Positions 1 to 5,700 of a DNA stretch of 8,509 nt are shown in pieces. Positions within the stretch are counted from its first letter, which is position 1. The number at the start of each line of letters is the position of its first letter. The position numbers and the translations under genes were made by a program. This stretch comes from Micrococcaceae bacterium UBA3381 (GTDB taxonomy: Bacteria; Actinomycetota; Actinomycetes; Actinomycetales; Micrococcaceae), in contig DEPX01000005.1 in NCBI GenBank assembly GCA_002358975.1, forward strand, positions 1 through 8,509, given 5' to 3'. The notes under the pieces were generated by a model. That model ran no database searches and was not told the DNA's origin. It saw only the letters and a list, made by a program, of their open reading frames with translations.

Positions 1-1427
1 TGACTGTTACTGGCTCTGGGTTTACCGCGGATAGCACCGTTACGGTGACCGTCGATTGGGAAGACGATCCAGCGCAGTCCGAGTCAGATGCTGACGGCGG
101 TTTGACAGGATCCTTCGCGGTGCCACGCGGTCAAGAGCCTGGCACATACACTGTGACCGTTGTTGACGATGCAACTGACACAGAAGTTTCTGCTGAGTTT
201 GAAGTTCTGGAACTCGACGAACCAATTCTGCAAATTTCTCCGGAAGAAATTACACTGACGGATTTCATCCGTGATGCCGAAGACGATGAGGACGATAGCG
301 GTGTTGTCCATGAAATCATCGGGCTGGATGAAGGCGATGAAATTGAAGCGATCGTCGAGGGTCCAGAGGGTGTTGAGGCCACCGAACTAGACGCAACAGC
401 TGATGAAAACGGTGTCGCGTCGTTTGAGATTTATGGGTATGACCACGTTGAACCGGCATCTACATATGTGGGCACTTACGAAAGTGAAGTTACCATTGTT
501 GAGGCCGACTCAGACCCGCTTCAGGGCAGCTTTGCGGTAGTTGAGGATGCCAACGATGAGGATCCTGAAGAGCCAGGTGACCAAGATCCTGAACAGCCAG
601 GTGACGATGACGCAGAGCTCGACCTCAACCTTGAGCTGGACGTGAATGAAGCATACCCGGGCGAGACCATCGACGTCGCGGGATCCGGTTTCACTGCCAA
701 CGGCACAGTCGAATTCAGCATCAATCCGCCGTTGGGCAACGTAGAAGCCGATGACAACGGTGCATTTGATACCGAAGTGACGCTTCCAGAGGACCTTGAC
801 CCGGGGCAGTATGAATTCACTGCACTCGATGTGGAAACTGATCAAGAAGTCCGAGTTGACTTTACCGTTCTTGACGATGCCGACGAAGCAGGAGAAGCCT
901 CGCTAAGCATTGATCCAAAAGAAATCCAACTGGATGATTTTGTTGGTGATCCTGAAGACGGAGCCGGCGTAACTCACGTCGTTGAGAATGTATCTCCGGG
1001 TACGGACTTCACTTATTTGGTTCGTGGCCCGGAAGGTGTCAATGAGTTTGAACAATCGGGTACCGCTGATGATGAAGGTGTAGCCGAGTTCGTCATTCAC
1101 GGTTTCGAAGTAAGCGACCCGGACGTCTACCTTGGTGACTACACCACAGTTGTCACCTATGAAGATGCAGACGGTGAAACCGCTGAACTGCAAGGTGACT
1201 TCGCTGTTGTTACTGGTGATGGTAGTACTGGAAGTACTACCGAAACCGCGTCCAGCGGAGATGCAGCGGATTCCGGTGAGCCTATCGAGCTTAACGGTTC
1301 GAATAGGCTGGCCAATACCGGTGCAGACAACACGCATCTGGGCTTGATCGCAGGTGTACTGCTAGCACTTGGTGGAACATTAGTTGTAGTCGCTAATCGC
1401 AAACGACTATTTGCCCGCAAGAGCTAA
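1..1427 (+). CDS. Acidic repeat-containing cell-wall-anchored surface protein, 5' end missing
   Basis: Exported surface protein of unknown ligand, covalently attached to the wall by sortase. The reading frame is open from base 3, so the signal peptide and an unknown length of N-terminus lie outside the window; the GTG at 45 sits inside a domain and is not a start. Visible order: Ig-like domain A1 (3-212), domain B1 (225-545), a Pro/Glu/Asp spacer with the repeated unit D-P-E-x-P-G-D, domain A2 (618-872), domain B2 (900-1214), a Gly/Ser/Thr linker, the sorting motif LANTG (1308-1322), a hydrophobic segment, and a basic tail ending RKRLFARKS. A domains carry the G-S-G-F-T-A motif and a P-G-x-Y-x-[FV]-T strand typical of actinobacterial Ig/IPT-like stalk modules. 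The protein is strongly acidic. An adhesin or stalk role is inferred from architecture only. TAA stop at 1425-1427, followed by a hairpin. Confidence 0.9.
   Translation, partial: TVTGSGFTADSTVTVTVDWEDDPAQSESDADGGLTGSFAVPRGQEPGTYTVTVVDDATDTEVSAEFEVLELDEPILQISPEEITLTDFIRDAEDDEDDSGVVHEIIGLDEGDEIEAIVEGPEGVEATELDATADENGVASFEIYGYDHVEPASTYVGTYESEVTIVEADSDPLQGSFAVVEDANDEDPEEPGDQDPEQPGDDDAELDLNLELDVNEAYPGETIDVAGSGFTANGTVEFSINPPLGNVEADDNGAFDTEVTLPEDLDPGQYEFTALDVETDQEVRVDFTVLDDADEAGEASLSIDPKEIQLDDFVGDPEDGAGVTHVVENVSPGTDFTYLVRGPEGVNEFEQSGTADDEGVAEFVIHGFEVSDPDVYLGDYTTVVTYEDADGETAELQGDFAVVTGDGSTGSTTETASSGDAADSGEPIELNGSNRLANTGADNTHLGLIAGVLLALGGTLVVVANRKRLFARKS
3..545 (+). repeat. First A-B domain repeat unit of the surface protein
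   Basis: Protein-level repeat. Domain A1 contains V-T-G-S-G-F-T-A-D-S-T-V and ends in a F-E-V-L-E strand. Domain B1 begins L-Q-I-S-P-E-E-I, has G-P-E-G-V, T-A-D-E-N-G-V-A-S-F-E-I-Y-G, and ends L-Q-G-S-F-A-V-V. The copy may be incomplete on its left because the window begins inside A1. Confidence 0.8.
618..1214 (+). repeat. Second A-B domain repeat unit of the surface protein
   Basis: Same order as the first unit: A2 with V-A-G-S-G-F-T-A-N-G-T-V and final F-T-V-L-D; B2 beginning L-S-I-D-P-K-E-I, with G-P-E-G-V, T-A-D-D-E-G-V-A-E-F-V-I-H-G and ending L-Q-G-D-F-A-V-V. B2 lacks a short acidic insertion seen near the start of B1. The copies match in protein motifs but have diverged in DNA, so the duplication is old. 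Confidence 0.8.
1308..1424 (+). other. C-terminal LAxTG cell-wall sorting signal
   Basis: LANTG pentapeptide (1308-1322), then a short polar stretch, a hydrophobic segment (roughly 1338-1394) and a positively charged tail N-R-K-R-L-F-A-R-K-S. This is the classical three-part sortase signal. Alanine in the second position, rather than proline, is the pattern recognised by class E sortases of actinobacteria. Cleavage is expected between T and G. No sortase gene is in the window. Confidence 0.88.
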
Positions 1428-1460
1428 TGACAACCCACCTATAAAAACAACAATAGCTAC

Positions 1461-1504
1461 AGAGCCGGTTCCTAACTGAAGGCAGTACGGGAGCCGGCTT
1501 TGTG
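1461..1504 (+). terminator. Hairpin terminator after the surface protein gene
   Basis: Left arm AGCCGGTTCC (1463-1472) pairs with GGAGCCGGCT (1490-1499) over 10 bp with one G-T wobble, extendable by two weaker pairs at the base. The loop holds a small inner hairpin, ACTG (1475-1478) with CAGT (1483-1486). The following T-run is short and interrupted (CTTTGTGCTGTCT), which is common in actinobacteria, so terminator strength is uncertain. Confidence 0.65.
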
Positions 1505-1537
1505 CTGTCTTGGCAAGTGTTTCCACCGCTAGAGGTC

Positions 1538-1596
1538 TCGACACTCTGGTGCCTACCTGACAGACTGAATATTGGAGCTCGCGTCGACTTGCGACG
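1538..1596 (+). promoter_or_regulatory. Possible promoter and small leader hairpin before the dehydratase gene
   Basis: TCGACA at 1538-1543 matches five of six bases of a -35 box. CAGACT, 17 bases further on (1561-1566), is a poor -10. Between there and the ribosome binding site is a perfect 5-bp inverted repeat CGTCG/CGACG (1582-1586, 1592-1596, loop ACTTG). A promoter is expected here because a terminator precedes and the gene is alone on its strand, but the boxes themselves are weak evidence. Confidence 0.25.
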
Positions 1597-1604
1597 TTAA
1601 CGAT

Positions 1605-1612
1605 AAAGGAGG
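1605..1612 (+). promoter_or_regulatory. Strong ribosome binding site of the dehydratase/VOC gene
   Basis: AAAGGAGG is fully complementary to the anti-Shine-Dalgarno core and lies six bases before the ATG at 1619. It fixes the start and suggests efficient translation. Confidence 0.85.
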
Positions 1613-1618
1613 CCCACC

Positions 1619-2299
1619 ATGACAATCGTGACCTCAGCACAAGCTCAAGAACAATTGCCCGGCTGGACCGTAGTCGATGGGCGACTAGAGATCAGTGTGC
1701 GTGCCGCGGATTTCACCAAAGCGATCGAATTCGTCAATCGGTTCGCCGATATTGCCGAAGAGATGAACCATCATCCAGATTTTGACATCCGCTACAACAC
1801 AATCCGTATCCGCCTAGTCAGCCATGACGTTGGTGCGCTGACTGATCGCGACGCAGCATTCGCCAGTGAACTCGACAAACTCATTGACGAAATGGAACTC
1901 AAGCGTCAGCCGAAGAAGATTAGCCGTTCGCATCTAATTTTCGTTACCCCGAATATCGATGCCATCAAACCGTTTTGGAAAGCGGTTTTTGATTTTAAAG
2001 AAGCCGAAGGTTCGGGCCAGACCGATATGTTGGTCGATAGATCGGATGTGCTAAGCCCGATCCGGTTTTTGCAACGGCCCGATAGTACGCTTCCGGTAGA
2101 CGAAGTCGACCCCTCCGATGGTCCAGTCAGTATGCATGTCGACGTTTTCGTGCCAGCCGAATTGGCTGTAACTCGCATGCAGGCAGCTGTTGAAGCGGGC
2201 GGAAAAATCATCAACCAAGCGGATGCCCCGTCAATGTGGGAACTTGCAGACCTGGATGGTAACCGGGTGTTTCTGCGCAGCCAACAGCCCAGCGATTAA
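1619..2299 (+). CDS. Pterin-4a-carbinolamine dehydratase fused to a VOC/glyoxalase-like domain
   Basis: 226 aa, cytosolic (no signal peptide or membrane segment). Residues about 1-95 are a PCD/DCoH domain, which dehydrates 4a-hydroxytetrahydropterin so that pterin cofactor can be recycled. The motif E-E-M-N-H-H-P-D (47-54) is followed by H69 and D76/D78, matching the family pattern of an acidic residue, H-H-P and a later His. Residues about 103-222 form a VOC-type domain: opening strand S-H-L-I-F-V-T, central M-H-V-D-V-F-V (172-178) and closing D-L-D-G-N-R-V-F-L (211-219). His105, His173 and Glu208 are plausible metal-site positions, but this is positional inference. Such fusions are known in actinobacteria as 4a-hydroxytetrahydrobiopterin dehydratases. 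No aromatic-amino-acid hydroxylase is nearby, so the physiological substrate is open. The gene converges with the MFS gene, stop codons overlapping. Confidence 0.88.
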   Translation: MTIVTSAQAQEQLPGWTVVDGRLEISVRAADFTKAIEFVNRFADIAEEMNHHPDFDIRYNTIRIRLVSHDVGALTDRDAAFASELDKLIDEMELKRQPKKISRSHLIFVTPNIDAIKPFWKAVFDFKEAEGSGQTDMLVDRSDVLSPIRFLQRPDSTLPVDEVDPSDGPVSMHVDVFVPAELAVTRMQAAVEAGGKIINQADAPSMWELADLDGNRVFLRSQQPSD

Positions 2300-3516
2300 G
2301 TGTTTTTACCCCACGGGCCACGCACATAGCGGATGCGACCAAATGCGATGATCATCGAGATCAGTGCCAGCCCGGCGAAAATTAGTAGTGTCACGTGATA
2401 TGGCATGATCGGCACCAAGGCAGCGATGAAGGTCGGAAATAAAAACCCGAAGTAAGTCAGTGCGTAAAATAGTCCGGTCAGGCCAGCCAGCTCGTGTGGT
2501 GGGGCGATCCGCTGTACTCGGGCCAGCCCGGTGACCAGTACGGTACCGTAGCCCACACCCAACACAATGGCGGTGATGACACCAGTGACCGGGCCGGTGT
2601 GATAGGCGGTTAGGGCGGCCAAGCAGATTCCGATAACGACAATACCGAGACCAAGGGGTAATGCCCGGCCGGTGAGCTTGCGGTCGATTTGTTGGGCAAA
2701 TGGTTGGACAAAAGCACCAACGCCCAAGGTGAGTACGGACAACAGCGTGGCATATAGCGTAGTGAACTCACCGGTGGCTTCGGCAAGAACCAGTGGCAGC
2801 AGACCGTAGGCGATTCCTCCGGCACCAAAGACCCAGGGTGCCGCGGTGGCAACTTTGATCAGAAAGTCTGGGTGTTTGGCTGAAGGGATGCGTAGCTGGC
2901 GCACCCAGGAGTGTTGTGGTGGTTGCTGTGGTGCGGTGGCACCCACGGTTTCAGGTGCAAACGCGGTAGGAATAATGGTCAGTACCAGCACGATGATGAG
3001 CACAATAAATGGGGTAACGGTTGGTACTGGTGCCCATTGAGCCAACGCGCCACTGACGGCCGCACCAGAACCGAATCCCAGAGTCATGGTGAGTGAGGGA
3101 CGGCGTGCGCCAGCGGCAGCTGTGGCTTTTGGATCCCATTGTCGGGTGGAGAGCTCTTTGATCCACGAGGTGCCAACGGACATACCAATCCCTACGGCTA
3201 AACCGGCAAAGAACCGACCCGTGTAGAGCATGGTGACCGAGGTGGAGCTCAGCAGGATAATCAGGTTGCCTAGAATTGATGAAATGAGCCCGGCTAGGGT
3301 GATGGGTTTGCGGCCGTATACATCGGATAGTGCCGCGGCGACCAGCAATCCGGGGATGAGCCCTATAACGTAGGTGCCCAATAGGAAGTTAGTTTGCCAG
3401 TCAACCAGACCGGCATGTTCACCGTAGAGGGGTAACAGCGGGGTGAAGTGATTGCCACCCCAGGCCATGAAAAACAGGGACGGTACGGCTAACAGCCACG
3501 GGGCAATGTTTCTCAT
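2296..3516 (-). CDS. Major facilitator superfamily (MFS) transporter
   Basis: 406 aa, a multi-pass inner-membrane transporter with about 12 hydrophobic segments and a hydrophilic central loop (about residues 188-218). MFS motif A is clear after the second segment: S-D-V-Y-G-R-K (64-70). G-R-F-F-A-G-L-A-V-G-I-G-M (about 100-112) fits the fourth helix, and G-G-N-H-F-T-P-L-L-P in the first helix is usual in drug-efflux-like members. The substrate cannot be read; a proton-driven exporter is the default inference. The ATG at 3516 is preferred because GGAAGGA lies five bases before it; the ATG two codons upstream (3522) would overlap that site. It lies 74 bases after azlD on the same strand, so it may be third in an azlC-azlD-MFS operon or have its own promoter. 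Its stop overlaps the converging dehydratase stop by 4 bases. Confidence 0.9.
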   Translation of the reverse strand: MRNIAPWLLAVPSLFFMAWGGNHFTPLLPLYGEHAGLVDWQTNFLLGTYVIGLIPGLLVAAALSDVYGRKPITLAGLISSILGNLIILLSSTSVTMLYTGRFFAGLAVGIGMSVGTSWIKELSTRQWDPKATAAAGARRPSLTMTLGFGSGAAVSGALAQWAPVPTVTPFIVLIIVLVLTIIPTAFAPETVGATAPQQPPQHSWVRQLRIPSAKHPDFLIKVATAAPWVFGAGGIAYGLLPLVLAEATGEFTTLYATLLSVLTLGVGAFVQPFAQQIDRKLTGRALPLGLGIVVIGICLAALTAYHTGPVTGVITAIVLGVGYGTVLVTGLARVQRIAPPHELAGLTGLFYALTYFGFLFPTFIAALVPIMPYHVTLLIFAGLALISMIIAFGRIRYVRGPWGKNT

Positions 3517-3521
3517 AGGCA

Positions 3522-3528
3522 TCCTTCC
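3522..3528 (-). promoter_or_regulatory. Ribosome binding site deciding the MFS start
   Basis: On the minus strand this reads GGAAGGA, then TGCCT, then ATG at 3516-3514. The spacing of five bases favours the inner ATG over the ATG at 3522-3520. Confidence 0.6.
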
Positions 3529-3552
3529 ACTGCGGACTGGTGTTTAGTGTAA

Positions 3553-3562
3553 TGCGATCGCA
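3553..3562. promoter_or_regulatory. 10-bp perfect palindrome between azlD and the MFS gene
   Basis: TGCGATCGCA is its own reverse complement and lies in the 74-base gap upstream of the MFS gene. On the minus strand a TACACT (TAnnnT-type -10) follows two bases later, with no convincing -35. It could be an operator for an MFS-specific promoter. The core GCGATCG also occurs inside coding regions of this window, so chance is quite possible. Confidence 0.2.
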
Positions 3563-3590
3563 ACTATGGCGAAGTATGCTTGGAAACATT

Positions 3591-3950
3591 TCACCCAATG
3601 AAGTTCACTAACATCACATAGGTCACAGTTCCTAAGCCGATAGACACCAGTGTGCGTCGTCCCAGCAGCAGGTGGGATGCGATAGTGACGCCCACGGCAG
3701 TTAGTAGTTTCCATAGGACCGTGTCCGGAGTCGAGTAGGTGGAGTAAAATAGGGCGATGGCTAATAATGCCAGGATTCCTGCGGGCATCCATAGTGCCAT
3801 GATGTTGACAAATTGCGAGTCACGCAGTTTGGCCAGGACGGCAAATGGTAGCGCCCGCAGGCTAAAAGTAATACCAAACATGATGGCAAGTACCGCAATA
3901 ATGTAGCCGGTGGCGGGCGTATCGGTGGTGCTAGTTGCTAGCAGGACCAT
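3591..3950 (-). CDS. azlD: AzlD-family branched-chain amino-acid exporter subunit
   Basis: 119 aa, small integral membrane protein with about four hydrophobic segments, near the usual 100-110 aa for the family. AzlD is the small partner of AzlC; together they export branched-chain amino acids and analogues (known for Bacillus AzlCD and Corynebacterium BrnFE). The typical layout is present: an N-terminal helix followed by R-A-L-P-F-A-V-L, then M-A-L-W-M-P-A-G-I-L-A-L-L. The ATG at 3950 is chosen because AAAGGTGG lies five bases before it; a GTG three codons upstream (3959) overlaps that site. The start lies inside the end of azlC (20-base overlap), so translation is probably coupled. The call rests as much on the azlC neighbour as on motifs, which are weak in this family. 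Confidence 0.85.
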   Translation of the reverse strand: MVLLATSTTDTPATGYIIAVLAIMFGITFSLRALPFAVLAKLRDSQFVNIMALWMPAGILALLAIALFYSTYSTPDTVLWKLLTAVGVTIASHLLLGRRTLVSIGLGTVTYVMLVNFIG

Positions 3951-4674
3951 AGAGGCCACCTTTTCTCTTGGCGGTAAAATAGCGGATGGTCAATAGCGCC
4001 ATGAATATGATCATGCCGGCAAAAATGATTTGATCTGGAACCAATAGCATCGCCGCAAAGAATGCGACGGTGGCGATGATCAGTGAGGGCAGTTGTTCGC
4101 GGGAGCGCACGGCGTCCAAGGTCAAGGTAATGAATAAAGCAAGTAGCGCGAAATCCAGTCCCGCGATGGTGTCCGGAATGGCCCAGGCGATTGCAATACC
4201 CACCAGTCCGCCACTAACCCAGTAGAGCTGCATAGAAATTTGCAGTGATAGCAACCGACTCGCTGTCCAACCGGTGGGGTGGGCTGCGGTAACGGCATAG
4301 GCTTCATCGATGAGGGCGTGCATAGAGTAAAACTTCGCGACCGGGTTGTCTACGACGTGTAACGGGAAAGAAAACGCATAGAAAACGTGGCGGAAGTTCA
4401 CAAAAAATGTTGTGACGGCGACCGTCAGCAGTCCGGTACCCGCCGTCATCATGTCGATCATGAGGAATTCCAGCGAGCCAGCGTACCCAAAAATGGATAG
4501 TCCTGGTACTGCCCATGCCGGGAGTCCGGACTGGATGGCAAGCAGCCCCAAAGCGACGCCCAGTGGAAAGAGACCAAGACCAGGACCGATGCCCAGCTTC
4601 AAGCCGGTGAAAATTTCTTGTCGACGATTATATCGAGGTCCCGTCGATGACGCGCCGTTGTTCATACGTGCCAT
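3931..4674 (-). CDS. azlC: AzlC-family branched-chain amino-acid exporter large subunit
   Basis: 247 aa, a polytopic membrane protein of normal AzlC length. Family signatures are visible: G-L-F-P-L-G-V-A-L-G (34-43), the segment F-G-Y-A-G-S-L-E-F (62-70), and V-N-F-R-H-V-F-Y-A (92-100), where N-x-R-H is the most conserved block. Many AzlC proteins have Gln where E69 stands in A-G-S-x-[QE]-F. A charged N-terminal tail of about 20 residues precedes the first membrane segment. AzlC with AzlD forms an exporter for branched-chain or similar hydrophobic amino acids. The ATG at 4674 has only a weak upstream GAG; ATG at 4665 is an alternative, and no in-frame ATG lies further upstream. It is first in the minus-strand cluster and divergent from pdxS across 120 bases. 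No Lrp-type regulator, often found beside this pair, is in the window. Confidence 0.9.
   Translation of the reverse strand: MARMNNGASSTGPRYNRRQEIFTGLKLGIGPGLGLFPLGVALGLLAIQSGLPAWAVPGLSIFGYAGSLEFLMIDMMTAGTGLLTVAVTTFFVNFRHVFYAFSFPLHVVDNPVAKFYSMHALIDEAYAVTAAHPTGWTASRLLSLQISMQLYWVSGGLVGIAIAWAIPDTIAGLDFALLALFITLTLDAVRSREQLPSLIIATVAFFAAMLLVPDQIIFAGMIIFMALLTIRYFTAKRKGGLYGPASN
3956..3963 (-). promoter_or_regulatory. Ribosome binding site of azlD inside azlC
   Basis: Reads AAAGGTGG on the minus strand, one mismatch from AAAGGAGG, five bases before the ATG at 3950. It lies within the last codons of azlC, so azlC translation runs through it. Confidence 0.6.
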
Positions 4675-4747
4675 GATCTCAAGAACAAGCGGGGATGCAG
4701 GTTGTATTGCGCAACATAGCGTTGCCAGAACAAACTTCAGATACGCT

Positions 4748-4777
4748 TTGACCTAGGCCAAATTAATGGCATAGGCC
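4748..4777 (+). promoter_or_regulatory. Probable pdxS promoter
   Basis: TTGACC (4748-4753) matches five of six -35 bases. The -10 region would lie at about 4771-4777 (ATAGGC or TAGGCC at 17-18 bases spacing), which is a poor match to TAnnnT, suggesting a promoter that needs an activator or is weak. The ribosome binding site AAAGGA (4785-4790) follows, four bases from the ATG. Confidence 0.45.
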
Positions 4778-4780
4778 AAA
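4754..4780 (+). repeat. Exact 9-base direct repeat, candidate operator for pdxS
   Basis: TAGGCCAAA occurs at 4754-4762 and again at 4772-4780, a period of 18 bases (under two helical turns). The first copy abuts the -35 box and the second covers the presumed -10. Paired direct-repeat sites upstream of pdxS are characteristic of PdxR, the PLP-sensing MocR-type regulator of actinobacteria. As I remember it, the Corynebacterium PdxR site contains GTGG-CTA; the complement here reads TTTGGCCTA, a partial resemblance only. No regulator gene is present in the window. Confidence 0.5.
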
Positions 4781-4794
4781 ACTGAAAGGAAATC

Positions 4795-5676
4795 ATGGCA
4801 GAAAATCCCCAAACCGTTCGGATCGGTCTCTCAGATGCATTCCGAGGCGGGGTGATCATGGATGTGGTCACCGCAGAGCAGGCCAGAATCGCTGAGGATG
4901 CCGGAGCCACCGCAGTGATGGCGCTAGAGCGCGTTCCTGCTGATATTCGTGCCGGAGGTGGTATCGCTCGCAGCTCGGCACCAGAGTTAATTGAGTCCAT
5001 TATCGAAGCTGTTGACGTACCGGTGATGGCCAAGGTGCGCATCGGCCACTTCGTGGAGGCCCAAATCCTAGAAACCCTCGGTGTTGATTTTATTGACGAA
5101 TCAGAGGTGCTCTCCCCGGCGGATTATGTTCATCACGTCAATAAATGGAATTTTGAGACTCCCTTTGTCTGCGGGGCCACCCACCTGGGCGAAGCGTTAC
5201 GCAGAATTACCGAGGGTGCTGCAATGATCCGCTCCAAGGGTGAAGCAGGCACCGGTGACGTTTCTGAAGCCGTCAAACACTTGCGCACTATCAATGCTGA
5301 GATTGCCGGACTCAGCGCACTGGATGACAATGAGCTTTTCGTAGCCGCTAAAGAATTACAGGCCCCGTACGCACTGGTATATCAGGTAGCGAAAGCCGGT
5401 AAGCTACCGGTGGGTCTGTTTACGGCTGGCGGTATTGCCACCCCGGCCGATGCTGCAATGATGATGCAAATGGGCGCCGATGGTGTTTTTGTGGGGTCGG
5501 GTATTTTCCACTCCGATAACCCCACGGCCCGAGCAAAAGCGATCGTTGCAGCAACTGAGAACTACAACGACCCCAATGCGGTGGCGAATGCTTCTCGTGG
5601 TATCGGTGATGCCATGGTGGGGCTGAATGTTTCCGATATTCCGGAACCCCATCGTCTAGCAGAACGTGGTTGGTAA
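4795..5676 (+). CDS. pdxS: Pyridoxal 5'-phosphate synthase lyase subunit PdxS
   Basis: 293 aa, full length, cytosolic (beta/alpha)8 barrel. PdxS builds PLP from ribose 5-phosphate (or ribulose 5-phosphate), glyceraldehyde 3-phosphate and ammonia, the last normally supplied by glutaminase PdxT. Near-invariant blocks are intact: G-G-V-I-M-D-V-V (18-25) with D23; A-L-E-R-V-P-A-D-I-R (43-52); A-K-V-R-I-G-H (79-85) with Schiff-base lysine K80; D-E-S-E-V-L (101-106); R-S-K-G-E-A-G-T-G (146-154) with the second lysine K148; G-G-I-A-T-P-A-D-A-A (212-221); and the C-terminal E-P-H-R-L-A-E-R-G-W. All known catalytic residues are therefore present. AAAGGA precedes the ATG by four bases. The next gene, 24 bases downstream, is an EamA transporter rather than pdxT, which must lie elsewhere if the complex is standard. 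Confidence 0.97.
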   Translation: MAENPQTVRIGLSDAFRGGVIMDVVTAEQARIAEDAGATAVMALERVPADIRAGGGIARSSAPELIESIIEAVDVPVMAKVRIGHFVEAQILETLGVDFIDESEVLSPADYVHHVNKWNFETPFVCGATHLGEALRRITEGAAMIRSKGEAGTGDVSEAVKHLRTINAEIAGLSALDDNELFVAAKELQAPYALVYQVAKAGKLPVGLFTAGGIATPADAAMMMQMGADGVFVGSGIFHSDNPTARAKAIVAATENYNDPNAVANASRGIGDAMVGLNVSDIPEPHRLAERGW

Positions 5677-5687
5677 ATGTAACGAGT

Positions 5688-5695
5688 AAAGGGGG
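5688..5695 (+). promoter_or_regulatory. Ribosome binding site supporting a TTG start for the EamA gene
   Basis: AAAGGGGG lies five bases before TTG at 5701 in the 24-base gap after pdxS. No ATG or GTG in the right frame is nearer to it, so it decides the rare TTG start. Confidence 0.65.
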
Positions 5696-5700
5696 AACAG

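Noticed and set aside
45..47. GTG as the start codon of the surface protein
   Set aside because: The frame is open upstream to the window edge and encodes the beginning of an Ig-like repeat homologous to the second copy (G-S-G-F-T-A), so the gene continues to the left.
84..1420. Several long minus-strand open frames opposite the surface protein, some Ser-rich
   Set aside because: They arise from the codon pattern of a strongly Asp/Glu-rich gene read backwards. They have no ribosome binding sites and no recognisable domains.
4412..4756. Plus-strand open frame of 114 codons opposite azlC
   Set aside because: It is antisense to a clear AzlC coding region, shows no domain or ribosome binding site, and has the composition of a shadow frame.
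5540..5546. Recurring GCGATCG as a dispersed repeat element
   Set aside because: Occurrences are few, mostly inside coding sequence in Ala-Ile/Lys-Ala-Ile codon contexts. No excess can be shown in a window of this size.
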